64,000 nucleotides of DNA from Magnetococcales bacterium (GTDB lineage: Bacteria; Pseudomonadota; Magnetococcia; Magnetococcales; JADFWU01): the NCBI GenBank assembly GCA_015234045.1, contig JADFWU010000001.1, positions 1 through 64,000 on the forward strand. Reading direction: 5' to 3'. The notes below the pieces were generated by a model that had not been told where the DNA came from, did no database searches, and saw nothing but the letters and a program-made list of their open reading frames with translations. The position numbers were made by a program, and so were the translations under genes. This document shows positions 32,613-41,955 of the stretch, in pieces. Positions within the stretch are counted from its first letter, which is position 1. Each line of letters starts with the position of its first letter.

Positions 32613-33800
32613 ATGAATAAGAAGACCATTGACCAAGTTGAACTTCAAGGCAAACGGGTTTTTATTCGGGTTGATTTCAATGTGCCACTGACGCCAGAGG
32701 GCACAGTGCGTGAAGATACCCGTATCCGCCGTGCATTGCCCACGATTCAAAAGGCCATTGAAAAGGGTGGTCGCGTGGTGCTCGCATCCCATTTAGGCCG
32801 CCCAAAAGGTCAGCGGGTGCCTGAGATGTCATTGAAACCAGCGGCTGAGCGACTTTCTGAGTTGTTGGGGCAGCCGGTTGGATTGGCTCCGGATTGTATC
32901 GGTGATGATGTCGCTGCTTTGGCGGATGCGCTGAAACCGGGTGAGGTGCTCTTGCTGGAAAATGTACGCTATCACGCAGGCGAGACCACCAACGATCCTG
33001 AATTTGCCAAAGCATTGGCCATGTTGGCGGATATTCATGTCAACGACGCTTTTGGAACAGCCCATCGGGCACATGCTTCCAATGTTGGTGTGTCTGAGCT
33101 GGTGAAGCCTTCTGTTGCTGGCTTGTTGATGGCTAATGAAATTGAGTACTTCAATCGGGCAATGGCCCAGCCTGAACGGCCTGTTGCGGCGATTCTTGGT
33201 GGTTCCAAGGTGTCTGGCAAGATCAACGTGATTGACGCACTGTTGGATCGTGTGGATAAGGTGCTGATCGGTGGCGGTATGGCGTTTACCTTCTTCAAAG
33301 CGCTGGGCTACGATGTGGGCAACTCCTTGGTCGAAGCCGAGATGACCGATGTGGCGCAGAAAGCCATGGATAAGGCAAAACAGCGTGGTGTTGAATTAAT
33401 CCTGCCTGTGGATGCTATTGCGGCTCAGGCCATTGAAGAGGGTGCCGAAACACAGGTGGTATCGGTTAAATCAGTACCAGAAGGTTGGATGGGGTTGGAC
33501 ATCGGTCCTGATTCGGTAAAACTGTTTCAAGACGCTTTGGCGGATGTTAAAACCGTTGTTTGGAACGGGCCAATGGGTGTGTTTGAGAAGCCAGATTTTG
33601 CTACAGGTACAGTTGAATTGGCAAAATATATTGGTGCCAGTTCTGCGCTGTCGGTAATCGGCGGCGGTGATACCGATGCCGCAGTGAAACAAGCTGGTGT
33701 TGCGGATCAGGTTTCCTATATTTCAACAGGTGGTGGTGCATTCCTGGAGCTTTTGGAAGGCAAAACACTACCGGGTATAGCGGCGCTGGATGATGCCTGA
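32613..33800 (+). CDS. pgk: Phosphoglycerate kinase
   Basis: Glycolytic/gluconeogenic kinase interconverting 1,3-bisphosphoglycerate and 3-phosphoglycerate. The 395-residue protein has RVFIRVDFNVPLTPEG, VVLASHLGRPKG, LLLENVRYHAGE, VNDAFGTAHRAHAS, ILGGSKVSGKI and SVIGGGDTDAAVKQAG, all family signatures. A deleted MITE remnant stands in its leader. It overlaps the glycosyltransferase gene by 11 bases. Confidence 0.98.
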   Translation: MNKKTIDQVELQGKRVFIRVDFNVPLTPEGTVREDTRIRRALPTIQKAIEKGGRVVLASHLGRPKGQRVPEMSLKPAAERLSELLGQPVGLAPDCIGDDVAALADALKPGEVLLLENVRYHAGETTNDPEFAKALAMLADIHVNDAFGTAHRAHASNVGVSELVKPSVAGLLMANEIEYFNRAMAQPERPVAAILGGSKVSGKINVIDALLDRVDKVLIGGGMAFTFFKALGYDVGNSLVEAEMTDVAQKAMDKAKQRGVELILPVDAIAAQAIEEGAETQVVSVKSVPEGWMGLDIGPDSVKLFQDALADVKTVVWNGPMGVFEKPDFATGTVELAKYIGASSALSVIGGGDTDAAVKQAGVADQVSYISTGGGAFLELLEGKTLPGIAALDDA

Positions 33801-34638
33801 TTCTAAACAAAAAAACCTTCCCGGTCTGTCCGCTGTATTGATAGGCCGGGATGAGGCTCACCATTTGAATAAGACCATTCCGCCTCTGATTGAGATTGCG
33901 GATGAAGTGGTCTTTGTGGACACTGGCTCGCAAGATAGTACCGTTGATTTGGCTACTCAGCTGGGTTGCTGGGTAGCGCAAGTTCCTTGGCAGGATGATT
34001 TTTCATTGGCCAAAAACCACGCTGTTGACTTGGCAAAACATGCTTGGATTCTCAATGTGGATTGTGATGAAGAATTGACTATTGATCAAGCGGCTCGGGA
34101 TTTTCGGGCTGTGTTGGATAGCATTGACGCGGTTCCAGCCTATCGGGTTCGGATTGAAAATCTGAATGCCAATGGTGAGATTCAGCCCTCTGAAGCGATT
34201 CGATTGTTTCGGAATGATCCAGTGATTCGGTTTCGTAATCCGGTTCATGAGAGCGTTGCAGATAGTGTTTATGAGCAGTGGCGCGGCTTTCGTCCAATGC
34301 TGGCTGGTTTTGTGCTGCGCCATTACGGTTATCTTGGTAATCTTAATCAGGATAAAATCAAACGCAATGTGATGATTCTGCGCCGCTGGATTGAGCAGGA
34401 ACCCGACAGCGTATATGGTAACTATAAGCTGGGTATGAACCTGTTGTTTTTGGGTAGTGAGAGTGAGGCTGTTTTTTTTCTCAAACAGTCCTTTGAGGCA
34501 CTGAACGCGGCAGCGGATCGCATGAGCTATCCATTTGCCGAGAAATTGATCACTACTTTGGCGACTGCCTTGATGCGGCAAGGGCGGGCACAAGAAGTGG
34601 AAGATATTAAACTCAAGGTTGCACGTTGGACATCTTGA
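33790..34638 (+). CDS. Family 2 glycosyltransferase
   Basis: The 282-residue protein has the GT2 start LSAVLIGRDEAHHLNKTIPP and the motif IADEVVFVDTGSQDSTVDLA. The NVDCDEELTIDQA acidic DxD-like site follows. Its C-terminal 100 residues are helical (YGNYKLGMNLLFLGSESEAV), resembling a short TPR. It is coupled to pgk by overlap, but the substrate is not predictable. Tandem ATGs at 33790 and 33793. Confidence 0.87.
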   Translation: MMPDSKQKNLPGLSAVLIGRDEAHHLNKTIPPLIEIADEVVFVDTGSQDSTVDLATQLGCWVAQVPWQDDFSLAKNHAVDLAKHAWILNVDCDEELTIDQAARDFRAVLDSIDAVPAYRVRIENLNANGEIQPSEAIRLFRNDPVIRFRNPVHESVADSVYEQWRGFRPMLAGFVLRHYGYLGNLNQDKIKRNVMILRRWIEQEPDSVYGNYKLGMNLLFLGSESEAVFFLKQSFEALNAAADRMSYPFAEKLITTLATALMRQGRAQEVEDIKLKVARWTS

Positions 34639-34720
34639 CGATCTATGCTACTGGTTTTTAGCAAGATAAACGATGTATTTATGATCCTATCCACCTTTCA
34701 TAAAAGTCCTGAATATACGC

Positions 34721-37700
34721 ATGATTCACCAGGAAACGCTGATTACTCTCTCCATCCGGGCTGCTAAAGACCCGGTCAATGCCTTTATGGCCAATTTGGT
34801 TATCGATGGCGTAACCATTCGCGAAGATATGGCGATTTCTGCCAGTCGCTATCAGTTGCTGCGTCCGTTAGTGGATAGTCTGAGGCAGCTGCTTAAAGAG
34901 CCTGGCAATGCTGAGATGGTCCAGGATGCAGTGACCAGTGTTGGTATTGAGATGTTTGATCTTTGGCTGGGTGAACTGTGGAGCGAAGTTGAATCACGTA
35001 TTCAACCCAATCGACCGCGTTTACTTTCGTTCGCCTCAGAGATTGCTGAAGTACTCAATCTGCCTTGGGAATTGATTCGACCGCCATCCTCCTCATCGTT
35101 GGGTTTTAATCCCAGTTATGGCATACGACGTATGCCAAATGTTGGCCAGGAGCCGGCACGATGCTGTGTCATTCCGCCACCGCGTCCATTGCGTGTGCTG
35201 GCTTTGGCCGCTGCGCCGTTGGATCAGCTGGGTATCGATTTTGATGCTGAGTTGTTGGGATTGCGCCGGGCCGTTGGTCGGGCTGGTCGGGATGCGGTGT
35301 TCTATGCCTGTGAGACTGGCTCAATTGAAACGCTGAAACAGGATATCCATCGTTTCCAGCCCCATATTGTTCAGCTTATCGGCCACAGTATGGTCCGTGG
35401 TGGCCAGGGTCACTTCTGCTTCGAGGATGAGAGTGGGCAGAGTGATGTGTACACCGGTCAGTCACTGGCAAAGGATCTGTTTGCTGGTAGCGGTGTTCAG
35501 ATGGTGTGCGTGTCTGGTCGGGTTGCTGGAAAACCAGCCACTATTGCAGCTTCAGGAGCCATGTGTCAGGACTTGGTCAAGCATGGTTTGCCGTTGGCAT
35601 TGGCATGGGGCGATACCCTGATTGCACCGGCTGGTGCTCGGTTTGCTGAGGCAATGTATTCGGCGATTGCTTCTGATCATGTGGTGGATCGTGCGCTGAC
35701 TCAGGCGCGTCAGACCGTACAAGATATCTGCAATGCACAGGGTTATCCCGGTTGGATTCTTCCGGCGCTTTACTCTGTGACCAATCAACGTTTGGTGTTC
35801 AATGTCAGTCCAGCTGCGCCACCCGTAACACCGCCTGAAATCTCTGATCCTGTTGTGCCTTTGCCGGGTTTGATTGCGGGTTCTACACGTCGATTGATGG
35901 GCCGTCGGGCGGAGATGCGTAGCCTGTTGCCGGACTTGATCGAAGGTAAAACCATCTCCTTGTTGATCACCGGCGCACAAGGTAATGGTAAAACCACGTT
36001 GGCAACAGCACTGGCCAGAGGGCTACAAGAAAAGGGATTTCAACCGGTTGCACTCAATTCTACACCAACGAATCCGCTGACTGTTGGGCGCATTATAGAC
36101 GCTTTTGGCAGCGCCTTTTTGGCGCTGGAGTTTCAGGAAGAATATCAACTGCTTCTGGATTCCAATATTCGTGTTGAAGACCGTTTGGTATTCCTCGCTG
36201 AAGCGATGAATCGGCGCACGCCCTTTGTATTGGTCCTGGATGGTCTGGCCCGCGAGTTGGACCCGGAAAACGGAACATTTGTTGATACGGCACTGGCTGC
36301 GTTTGTTGCCCATTTAATCACGCGACTCTCGGGTGATTCGCGTTTGATCATGACCAGTCGGCGCGTGCCTCAACTGCCGGGCGTTACGTTGCCGGATCAT
36401 TTCAAGGTTTCTGAAGTGGTTGGGCTTTCGGAATATGCATTCAGCAGTCTGGTGCTGGATGATGCCTCGGTTGAGGCGCGTCAGATGTTCGGTGATATCA
36501 ACAAGGGCATGTTGCGCAATCTGCATCAATGGTTTGGTGATTGTCCGGCCCTGATTCCGACTCTTCGGGCTTTCCTGCGGGATGCGGATCTGTCGTTGTT
36601 GCAGGAGCGTTTGAATACAACGCCTGCTGAGAGCCTTTCCAGAGATGAGCGGCTGGAGGTGATCAAAACATTGGTGATGAAACCGCTGTTTGATCGTCTT
36701 GATCCATTGGCACGCAAGGCGCTTTCCAAGATTGCCGTGTTTGATATTCCGGTCTGTGCCGAGGCAATGGGACAGGTGTCTGACATGGATCGGGATACGA
36801 TCCTTGGTTGGATTCCTAAATGGCAGGGTGGTGGGTGGATTCATCCTAAAAAACCCAGTGACAATGCCAGACATTGGACGGTACGACCCTTTGTTAAACA
36901 TTTTTTGACAGATGCAGATAATCTTACCGAAGATGAGAATGTCGCCGCGCACAAAGCGGCGGGTGATTTCCTGATTACCACGATTGAGGAAGAGCGGGAC
37001 ATCCAAAGAGGGCATTACTGGGGGGATCTGATGATCTCGGCCAGAAATCACTATTTGACTGGTAAAGCATTTGCGTCGGCGTTGGATATCTCGAAAAAAG
37101 TCAGTGAATTTCTGTATGCCCACGGTTTTTACCATGTGTTGATCAACTTCAACCTTAAAATGTTGGAGGGTGCTGAAAAAGCGTCTCCAGTGAACTGGAT
37201 TGGTTTAGCACTGCTCTATCAAAATCAGATAGATATGGCGCAAACATGGTTGGAGAGAGGGTTGTCGCTGGCATTGACTGAAGGAAGTGATCAAGAAGAA
37301 GGGGTCGCGCGCCGGAATCTTGCGTTGATCATGCGGGAAAAGAATGATCCTGATAGCGCATTGGCGCATCTCAATCTTGTCCTTAAAGGGCTGTCAGATG
37401 ATGTGAAGAACCGTGATGCACAGGGTGCGATCCTATTGCAGATGGCGGAGATTCAAGAAGAGAAGGGCAAAGTTCGTTCTGCAAAAAAATCTTTGGAAGC
37501 CGCGATTGCAGCGACTCAACAGAGTGGTAATAAGGCCGGCGAGTCTGCGGCATGGTTTCAGCTGGGTAATCTCGTGCTGAAACAGGGCGATAGTGAAACA
37601 GCGTTGGAGCATTTCCAAAACGCGTTGGCTATTGATCTGGCGACTGGCAATCGGAGTGGTCAGGCAACGATTCTACCTTGTCTTGGCAATATCCATTTCA

Positions 37701-38194
37701 ATATGGGATTGTTGGACAAAGCACGCGAAAATTTTGAGGCGAGTTTGCATTTGCTACGCGCTTTGGATAATCGGCCTTCTGAAGCGGTGATTTTGCATCA
37801 ACTGGCCACAGTGGATATGCACGCACAGCACTATGATGATGCGTTGAAAAAGTTTCGTCAGTCGTTGGAAATCAAGCGGAGTATGCGTGATTTTCGTGGC
37901 GAATCAGCGACTTTTTTCCAGCTGTCCTTGTTGGCTCAAGAGATGGGCAAGAGTGATGAAGCGTTTAAGCTGATGGCATTGTGTCAGCGCTTGGATGAGC
38001 AAATCGGCCATCCGGATGCCGAACAGGAACGCCATTTGTTCCAGGAAATGGCCGAGTCACTCTCCTATGAGGTGAGTGAGGCGTTGGCTATTCAAGATGA
38101 GGTTTGGGAATCATATCGAAATGATCGCGGTGATACGCTGATTGATGAGATTTTCAAAAAACAGACCGTTATTCCCATTGCACCAATGAACTGA
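34721..38194 (+). CDS. CHAT-protease / STAND ATPase / TPR protein
   Basis: A 1157-residue three-part protein. Residues about 150-370 form a CHAT (caspase-like) protease domain with the catalytic pair apparently intact: His222 in HIVQLIGHSMV and Cys263 in QMVCVSGRVAG. Residues about 390-760 form a STAND/NACHT-like ATPase: GRRAEMRSLLPDL, Walker A ITGAQGNGKTTLA at about 417-428, Walker B FVLVLDGL near 505, sensor RLIMTSRR. Residues about 830-1100 are TPR repeats (SAAWFQLGNLVLKQGDSETA, ATFFQLSLLAQEMGKSDEAF). The layout resembles bacterial sensor-protease death or defence proteins. It sits between glycolytic genes; function not established. Confidence 0.9.
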   Translation: MIHQETLITLSIRAAKDPVNAFMANLVIDGVTIREDMAISASRYQLLRPLVDSLRQLLKEPGNAEMVQDAVTSVGIEMFDLWLGELWSEVESRIQPNRPRLLSFASEIAEVLNLPWELIRPPSSSSLGFNPSYGIRRMPNVGQEPARCCVIPPPRPLRVLALAAAPLDQLGIDFDAELLGLRRAVGRAGRDAVFYACETGSIETLKQDIHRFQPHIVQLIGHSMVRGGQGHFCFEDESGQSDVYTGQSLAKDLFAGSGVQMVCVSGRVAGKPATIAASGAMCQDLVKHGLPLALAWGDTLIAPAGARFAEAMYSAIASDHVVDRALTQARQTVQDICNAQGYPGWILPALYSVTNQRLVFNVSPAAPPVTPPEISDPVVPLPGLIAGSTRRLMGRRAEMRSLLPDLIEGKTISLLITGAQGNGKTTLATALARGLQEKGFQPVALNSTPTNPLTVGRIIDAFGSAFLALEFQEEYQLLLDSNIRVEDRLVFLAEAMNRRTPFVLVLDGLARELDPENGTFVDTALAAFVAHLITRLSGDSRLIMTSRRVPQLPGVTLPDHFKVSEVVGLSEYAFSSLVLDDASVEARQMFGDINKGMLRNLHQWFGDCPALIPTLRAFLRDADLSLLQERLNTTPAESLSRDERLEVIKTLVMKPLFDRLDPLARKALSKIAVFDIPVCAEAMGQVSDMDRDTILGWIPKWQGGGWIHPKKPSDNARHWTVRPFVKHFLTDADNLTEDENVAAHKAAGDFLITTIEEERDIQRGHYWGDLMISARNHYLTGKAFASALDISKKVSEFLYAHGFYHVLINFNLKMLEGAEKASPVNWIGLALLYQNQIDMAQTWLERGLSLALTEGSDQEEGVARRNLALIMREKNDPDSALAHLNLVLKGLSDDVKNRDAQGAILLQMAEIQEEKGKVRSAKKSLEAAIAATQQSGNKAGESAAWFQLGNLVLKQGDSETALEHFQNALAIDLATGNRSGQATILPCLGNIHFNMGLLDKARENFEASLHLLRALDNRPSEAVILHQLATVDMHAQHYDDALKKFRQSLEIKRSMRDFRGESATFFQLSLLAQEMGKSDEAFKLMALCQRLDEQIGHPDAEQERHLFQEMAESLSYEVSEALAIQDEVWESYRNDRGDTLIDEIFKKQTVIPIAPMN

Positions 38195-38208
38195 ACAGAC
38201 GGAGGAAA

Positions 38209-39432
38209 ATGAAGATGAAACAGGGAAATCTTCTAGTAGCACAGGGTGGTGGTCCGACAGCTGTAATCAATCAGTCATTGGTGGGTGCCGTGCTTGAGGC
38301 GCGTAAATTTCCGCAGGTGAAGCGGGTTTACGGAGCGGTTCATGGTGTTCAAGGGATTGTGGATGAGAACTTTATAGACCTCAGCCAAGAGACAACACAT
38401 AACCTGGAACTGGTGGCCGCTACACCAGGTTCAGCATTGGGTTCAACCCGCGATAAACCGGATGCCAAGTATTGTCAGGAGATTTTTAAATCTCTCAAAG
38501 CTCATGATATCCGTAGCTTTTTCTATATGGGCGGCAATGACTCTTCCGATGCGCTACGCATCATCAAAGAGTTTGCCAATGCCGAGCAGTATGCTCTGAA
38601 CACAATCCACATTCCCAAAACCATAGACAACGATTTGATGGTCAACGACCACACACCGGGCTATCCCTCTGCGGCACGCTTTGTGGTCAATGCGTTTGCT
38701 GGTGTCAACTTGGATAACCGTGCGATTCCCGGTGTTTATATCGGTGTAGTCATGGGACGGCATGCCGGTTTTCTCACTGCTGCCGCTGGCTTGGCACGTA
38801 AGAGTCGGGATGATGGTCCACACTTGATCTATGTGCCTGAACGTGTGTTTGACATGGAGAAATTTCTTCAGGATGTGACACGGGTTTATAATAAACATGG
38901 TCGTTGTGTAATCGCTGTTTCTGAAGGTATCCATGATGCTGCGGGCACACCTATTGTGACCAAGATGCTGTCAAACGTTGAAAAAGACGCGCATGGCAAT
39001 GTTCAGCTTTCCGGTACTGGTGCGTTGGCGGATCTGTTGACCAATGAAATCAGAACCAAGTTGGGTATTGGTCGGGTTCGCGGTGATACGTTCGGCTATT
39101 TACAGCGTTCTTTTTTGGGTGTGGTGTCCGATGTCGATCAACGTGAAGCGCGTGAAGTTGGTGAAAAGGCCGCTCAATTTGCCTATTGGCATCAAGCGGA
39201 TGGCACGATCACCATTCATCGTACTGGACAGTATTCTGTAAACTATCGTCTCGATCCTTTGGAGGCAGTGGCTGCTAAGACCAAGGTGATGGATGATTCA
39301 TTCATCTCTGAGTGTGGTACGGATATTACGGATGCGTTCCGGCTCTATTTAAGTCCGTTATTGGGTTCTGGAATGGCGGAATATTATACGTTGAGAGCAC
39401 CGAGAGTGCCGCAGATTCTGACTGGGAAGTAG
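38209..39432 (+). CDS. pfp: Pyrophosphate-dependent 6-phosphofructokinase
   Basis: Phosphorylates fructose 6-phosphate using PPi, a reversible glycolytic step. The 407-residue protein begins GNLLVAQGGGPTAVINQSL, has MGGNDSSDALRIIKE with Asp where ATP enzymes have Gly, and PKTIDNDLMVNDHTPGYPSA, whose lysine is typical of PPi enzymes. EVMGRH-type sequence appears as GVVMGRHAGFLTAA. The gene lies 14 bases after the CHAT-STAND-TPR gene and may share its transcript. Confidence 0.92.
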   Translation: MKMKQGNLLVAQGGGPTAVINQSLVGAVLEARKFPQVKRVYGAVHGVQGIVDENFIDLSQETTHNLELVAATPGSALGSTRDKPDAKYCQEIFKSLKAHDIRSFFYMGGNDSSDALRIIKEFANAEQYALNTIHIPKTIDNDLMVNDHTPGYPSAARFVVNAFAGVNLDNRAIPGVYIGVVMGRHAGFLTAAAGLARKSRDDGPHLIYVPERVFDMEKFLQDVTRVYNKHGRCVIAVSEGIHDAAGTPIVTKMLSNVEKDAHGNVQLSGTGALADLLTNEIRTKLGIGRVRGDTFGYLQRSFLGVVSDVDQREAREVGEKAAQFAYWHQADGTITIHRTGQYSVNYRLDPLEAVAAKTKVMDDSFISECGTDITDAFRLYLSPLLGSGMAEYYTLRAPRVPQILTGK

Positions 39433-39442
39433 TAGAAAACGG

Positions 39443-39471
39443 GGTTAGGGGTGGCTACGCTGCCCCTAACC
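39443..39471. terminator. Convergent hairpin after pfp
   Basis: GGTTAGGGG and CCCCTAACC are perfect nine-base arms with an 11-base loop, 10 bases after the pfp stop. No T-run follows in either direction, so it may be a weak terminator or a 3' stabiliser between convergent genes. Confidence 0.5.
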
Positions 39472-39498
39472 ATTTGCCGGTAATAACAGGTATGAAAT

Positions 39499-39783
39499 TC
39501 ATTCAACCGGACAGAAATCCAGATTTCCGACAACGGATTCAGAGGCAAAAATACCGCCGATGATGTGGGCGTGAACGCCTTGGTTGGTTACCATGGCCAG
39601 GGCCTGTTGTGAATCTGTAATGGTCGGATCATACTCAATATCCAGAATGTGTGGATTTTGTTCGTCAAACAGTGCCAGAGGAAGTTCCTCATGGGCCATC
39701 AGTTGAACCGTTAATGTGGCCTGTTGGGCGGCGTTGAGTGTTTCATCTACCTCAACCACTATGTCGCTCATTCCGGTAAACAT
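39499..39783 (-). CDS. Small ferredoxin-fold (HMA-like) protein without CxxC
   Basis: The 94-residue product has the beta-alpha-beta pattern of heavy-metal-associated-like domains (DIVVEVDETLNAAQQATLTV, HILDIEYDPTITDSQQALAM, QGVHAHIIGG) but no metal-binding CxxC, only one cysteine near the end. Similar small proteins are known in sulfur-oxidising proteobacteria as far as I can recall; function unknown. The start at 39783 follows GGGAGG. Confidence 0.78.
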   Translation of the reverse strand: MFTGMSDIVVEVDETLNAAQQATLTVQLMAHEELPLALFDEQNPHILDIEYDPTITDSQQALAMVTNQGVHAHIIGGIFASESVVGNLDFCPVE

Positions 39784-39879
39784 GACATCCTCCCTTTAAA
39801 AGCATTTTCCATATATTATTTGAATCCATTCGGTTCGATTTGGTTCACTATTTCGCAATAAGAAAGATGAATTTCTGTT

Positions 39880-41220
39880 ATGAATGCCAATGTGTTATCA
39901 CTGCCTGATATGTTTAAACGCTGGGTTGGCGTTTATGGTGAGCCTCGGGTGTTGGCGGTATTTTTTCTGGGCTTCTCCAGTGGTCTGCCGTTGGCGTTGA
40001 CGTTTGGTACGTTGTCGTTGTGGTTGGCTGAAGTGGGTGTGAATAAGACCACTATTGGACTGTTTGCTCTGGCGGGTTTGCCGTATACCTTTAAGTTTGT
40101 TTGGTCACCGCTGGTTGATCGTATGCCGTTGCCGTTGATTACACGATGGTTGGGGCGGCGTCGTGGTTGGGCGATTACAACACAGTTGGGATTGTTGGGC
40201 AGTATCCTGATGCTGGGCCTGTCCAATCCGGCGCTTGATCCTGGTGTTACGGCGATTTTTGCGTTGATGACTGCTTTTTTTAGTGCCAGTCAAGATATAG
40301 TTATTGATGCTTATCGTGTTGAAATACTGGAGGAACGCCAATATGGCGCAGGTGCGGCGGTTATCGTGTTGGGATATCGCGTGGCCATGTTGGTTTCCGG
40401 GGCGGGGGCGTTGTTTATTGCCGATGCTTATGGATGGTTTAGCGCTTATGGTGTGATGGCGGCGTTGATGGTGGTGGGTATGATCACCATATTGATCAAC
40501 CCTGAACCAGAGATAAAACAGAGCGAGCAGGATAGAGAACGTGAAGCGCAAATGGCTGAAAAAATGGCCCTGGGTGCAGATGGTGTTTGGCGCTCTGTTG
40601 TTGAATGGATTTCAGGTGCAGTTGTGGGACCGTTTGCCGAATTTATGACCCGGCGGGGTTGGTGGATGGTTCTGTTGTTTATTCTATTTTATAAATTTGG
40701 TGACGCGTTAGCTGGTGTGATGAGTAATCCATTCTATCTGGAAATGGGATTCACCAAGACTGATATTGCCACTATTAGCAAAGCCTTTGGCTTGGTTGCG
40801 ACAATTGTCGGTAGTTTGGTGGGTGGCATATTGGTCAATCGGGTTGGTATTATGACTGCACTGCTTTGGTGTGGTTTATTGCAGATGGTATCTAACCTGA
40901 TGTTTGTGGCGTTGGCCTATGTGGGCAACGATATGACCATGTTGACGATAACTATTGCCATTGAAAATTTATCCGGCGGAATGGGCACTGCTGCATTTGT
41001 GGCTTACTTATCCGGGTTGTGCAATGTCGCCTATACGGCGACACAATATGCGTTACTGTCATCGTTCATGGCATTTGGTCGCACAGCGCTTTCGTCAAGT
41101 GGTGGATGGTTGGCGGATCATTTGGATTGGATCTCTTTCTTTTTGTGGACAACGGCGGCGGCTTTACCAGGATTGGCATTGTTGATATGGATGCGGAAAA
41201 ACTATGCGATAAAAGAGTAG
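39880..41220 (+). CDS. AmpG-like major facilitator permease
   Basis: Inner-membrane transporter of the AmpG group, which imports anhydromuropeptides for wall recycling. The 446-residue protein has about 12 hydrophobic segments and AmpG-type sequence FFLGFSSGLPLALTFGTLSL, YTFKFVWSPLVDRMPLP, ASQDIVIDAYRVEIL and GFTKTDIATISKAFG. No other recycling gene is adjacent. Confidence 0.87.
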   Translation: MNANVLSLPDMFKRWVGVYGEPRVLAVFFLGFSSGLPLALTFGTLSLWLAEVGVNKTTIGLFALAGLPYTFKFVWSPLVDRMPLPLITRWLGRRRGWAITTQLGLLGSILMLGLSNPALDPGVTAIFALMTAFFSASQDIVIDAYRVEILEERQYGAGAAVIVLGYRVAMLVSGAGALFIADAYGWFSAYGVMAALMVVGMITILINPEPEIKQSEQDREREAQMAEKMALGADGVWRSVVEWISGAVVGPFAEFMTRRGWWMVLLFILFYKFGDALAGVMSNPFYLEMGFTKTDIATISKAFGLVATIVGSLVGGILVNRVGIMTALLWCGLLQMVSNLMFVALAYVGNDMTMLTITIAIENLSGGMGTAAFVAYLSGLCNVAYTATQYALLSSFMAFGRTALSSSGGWLADHLDWISFFLWTTAAALPGLALLIWMRKNYAIKE

Positions 41221-41383
41221 TGTACTGTCGTGTGTTTTAGGCACTTATTGCCCTTGTAGACAATAAAATATATTCATCAAATGTTATTTTCTGGTATAGT
41301 TGAATAGGTAGATAATGGATGTTCAGGTTGTCGGAATAAATACGGTTTGGCAATCTTAGGATTGTTCAAAGGCAGTGATAGAG

Positions 41384-41920
41384 ATGTTAAATTTCAAATA
41401 TAGAGTGACTAAATTTGTCGCACTCATGATGGCGGGATTTTGCCTGTTCCTTTCTGTACCTTCAGAAGCGGATGCTATTGAGGTAGCACCGAGGATTAGT
41501 GATCGGGAGATTGTTGAATCATTGACAGAAATAAAAACAGAAATGAAGGCGATGCAGAAAATTACAGATCAACGCTTTGATCATTCAGATAAACGCTTTG
41601 ATCATTCAGATAAACGTATGGATGATCTGCGTATGGATATGAACACTAAGTTCACAGATTTACGTGAAACGATGTTGGTTATGTTTGGTGCGCTTGTTTC
41701 GTTGATTATCGCGCTGTTTGGCTATATTGCATGGGATCGGCGCAGTATGGTGAAACCGCTTGGTAAGCGGCTGGATATTATGGAGCAGAATCTGGAGCGG
41801 GATTTTGAGGTCAGTAATGCCGAAGGCTCAATGCCGCGCCGGTTATTAAAAGCTTTACGTGAGTTGGCCAACTCTGATGAAAAATTGGCCAATGTTTTGA
41901 GAAGTTTTTCACTGCTCTAA
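41384..41920 (+). CDS. Coiled-coil membrane protein, paralogue 1
   Basis: Not recognised by name. The 178-residue product has a signal-like hydrophobic start (FVALMMAGFCLFLSVPSEAD), the segment EVAPRISDREIVESLTEIKT, and a heptad coiled coil with two RFDHSDK repeats. One membrane segment follows (TMLVMFGALVSLIIALFGYI, ending WDRR), then a basic C-terminal domain (PRRLLKALRELANSDEKLAN). It is a tandem paralogue of the next gene. The ATG at 41384 suits the AAAGG site. Confidence 0.82.
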   Translation: MLNFKYRVTKFVALMMAGFCLFLSVPSEADAIEVAPRISDREIVESLTEIKTEMKAMQKITDQRFDHSDKRFDHSDKRMDDLRMDMNTKFTDLRETMLVMFGALVSLIIALFGYIAWDRRSMVKPLGKRLDIMEQNLERDFEVSNAEGSMPRRLLKALRELANSDEKLANVLRSFSLL

Positions 41921-41955
41921 TTATGCGGTATGTTTGTGTGATAGGGGGCGAATAA

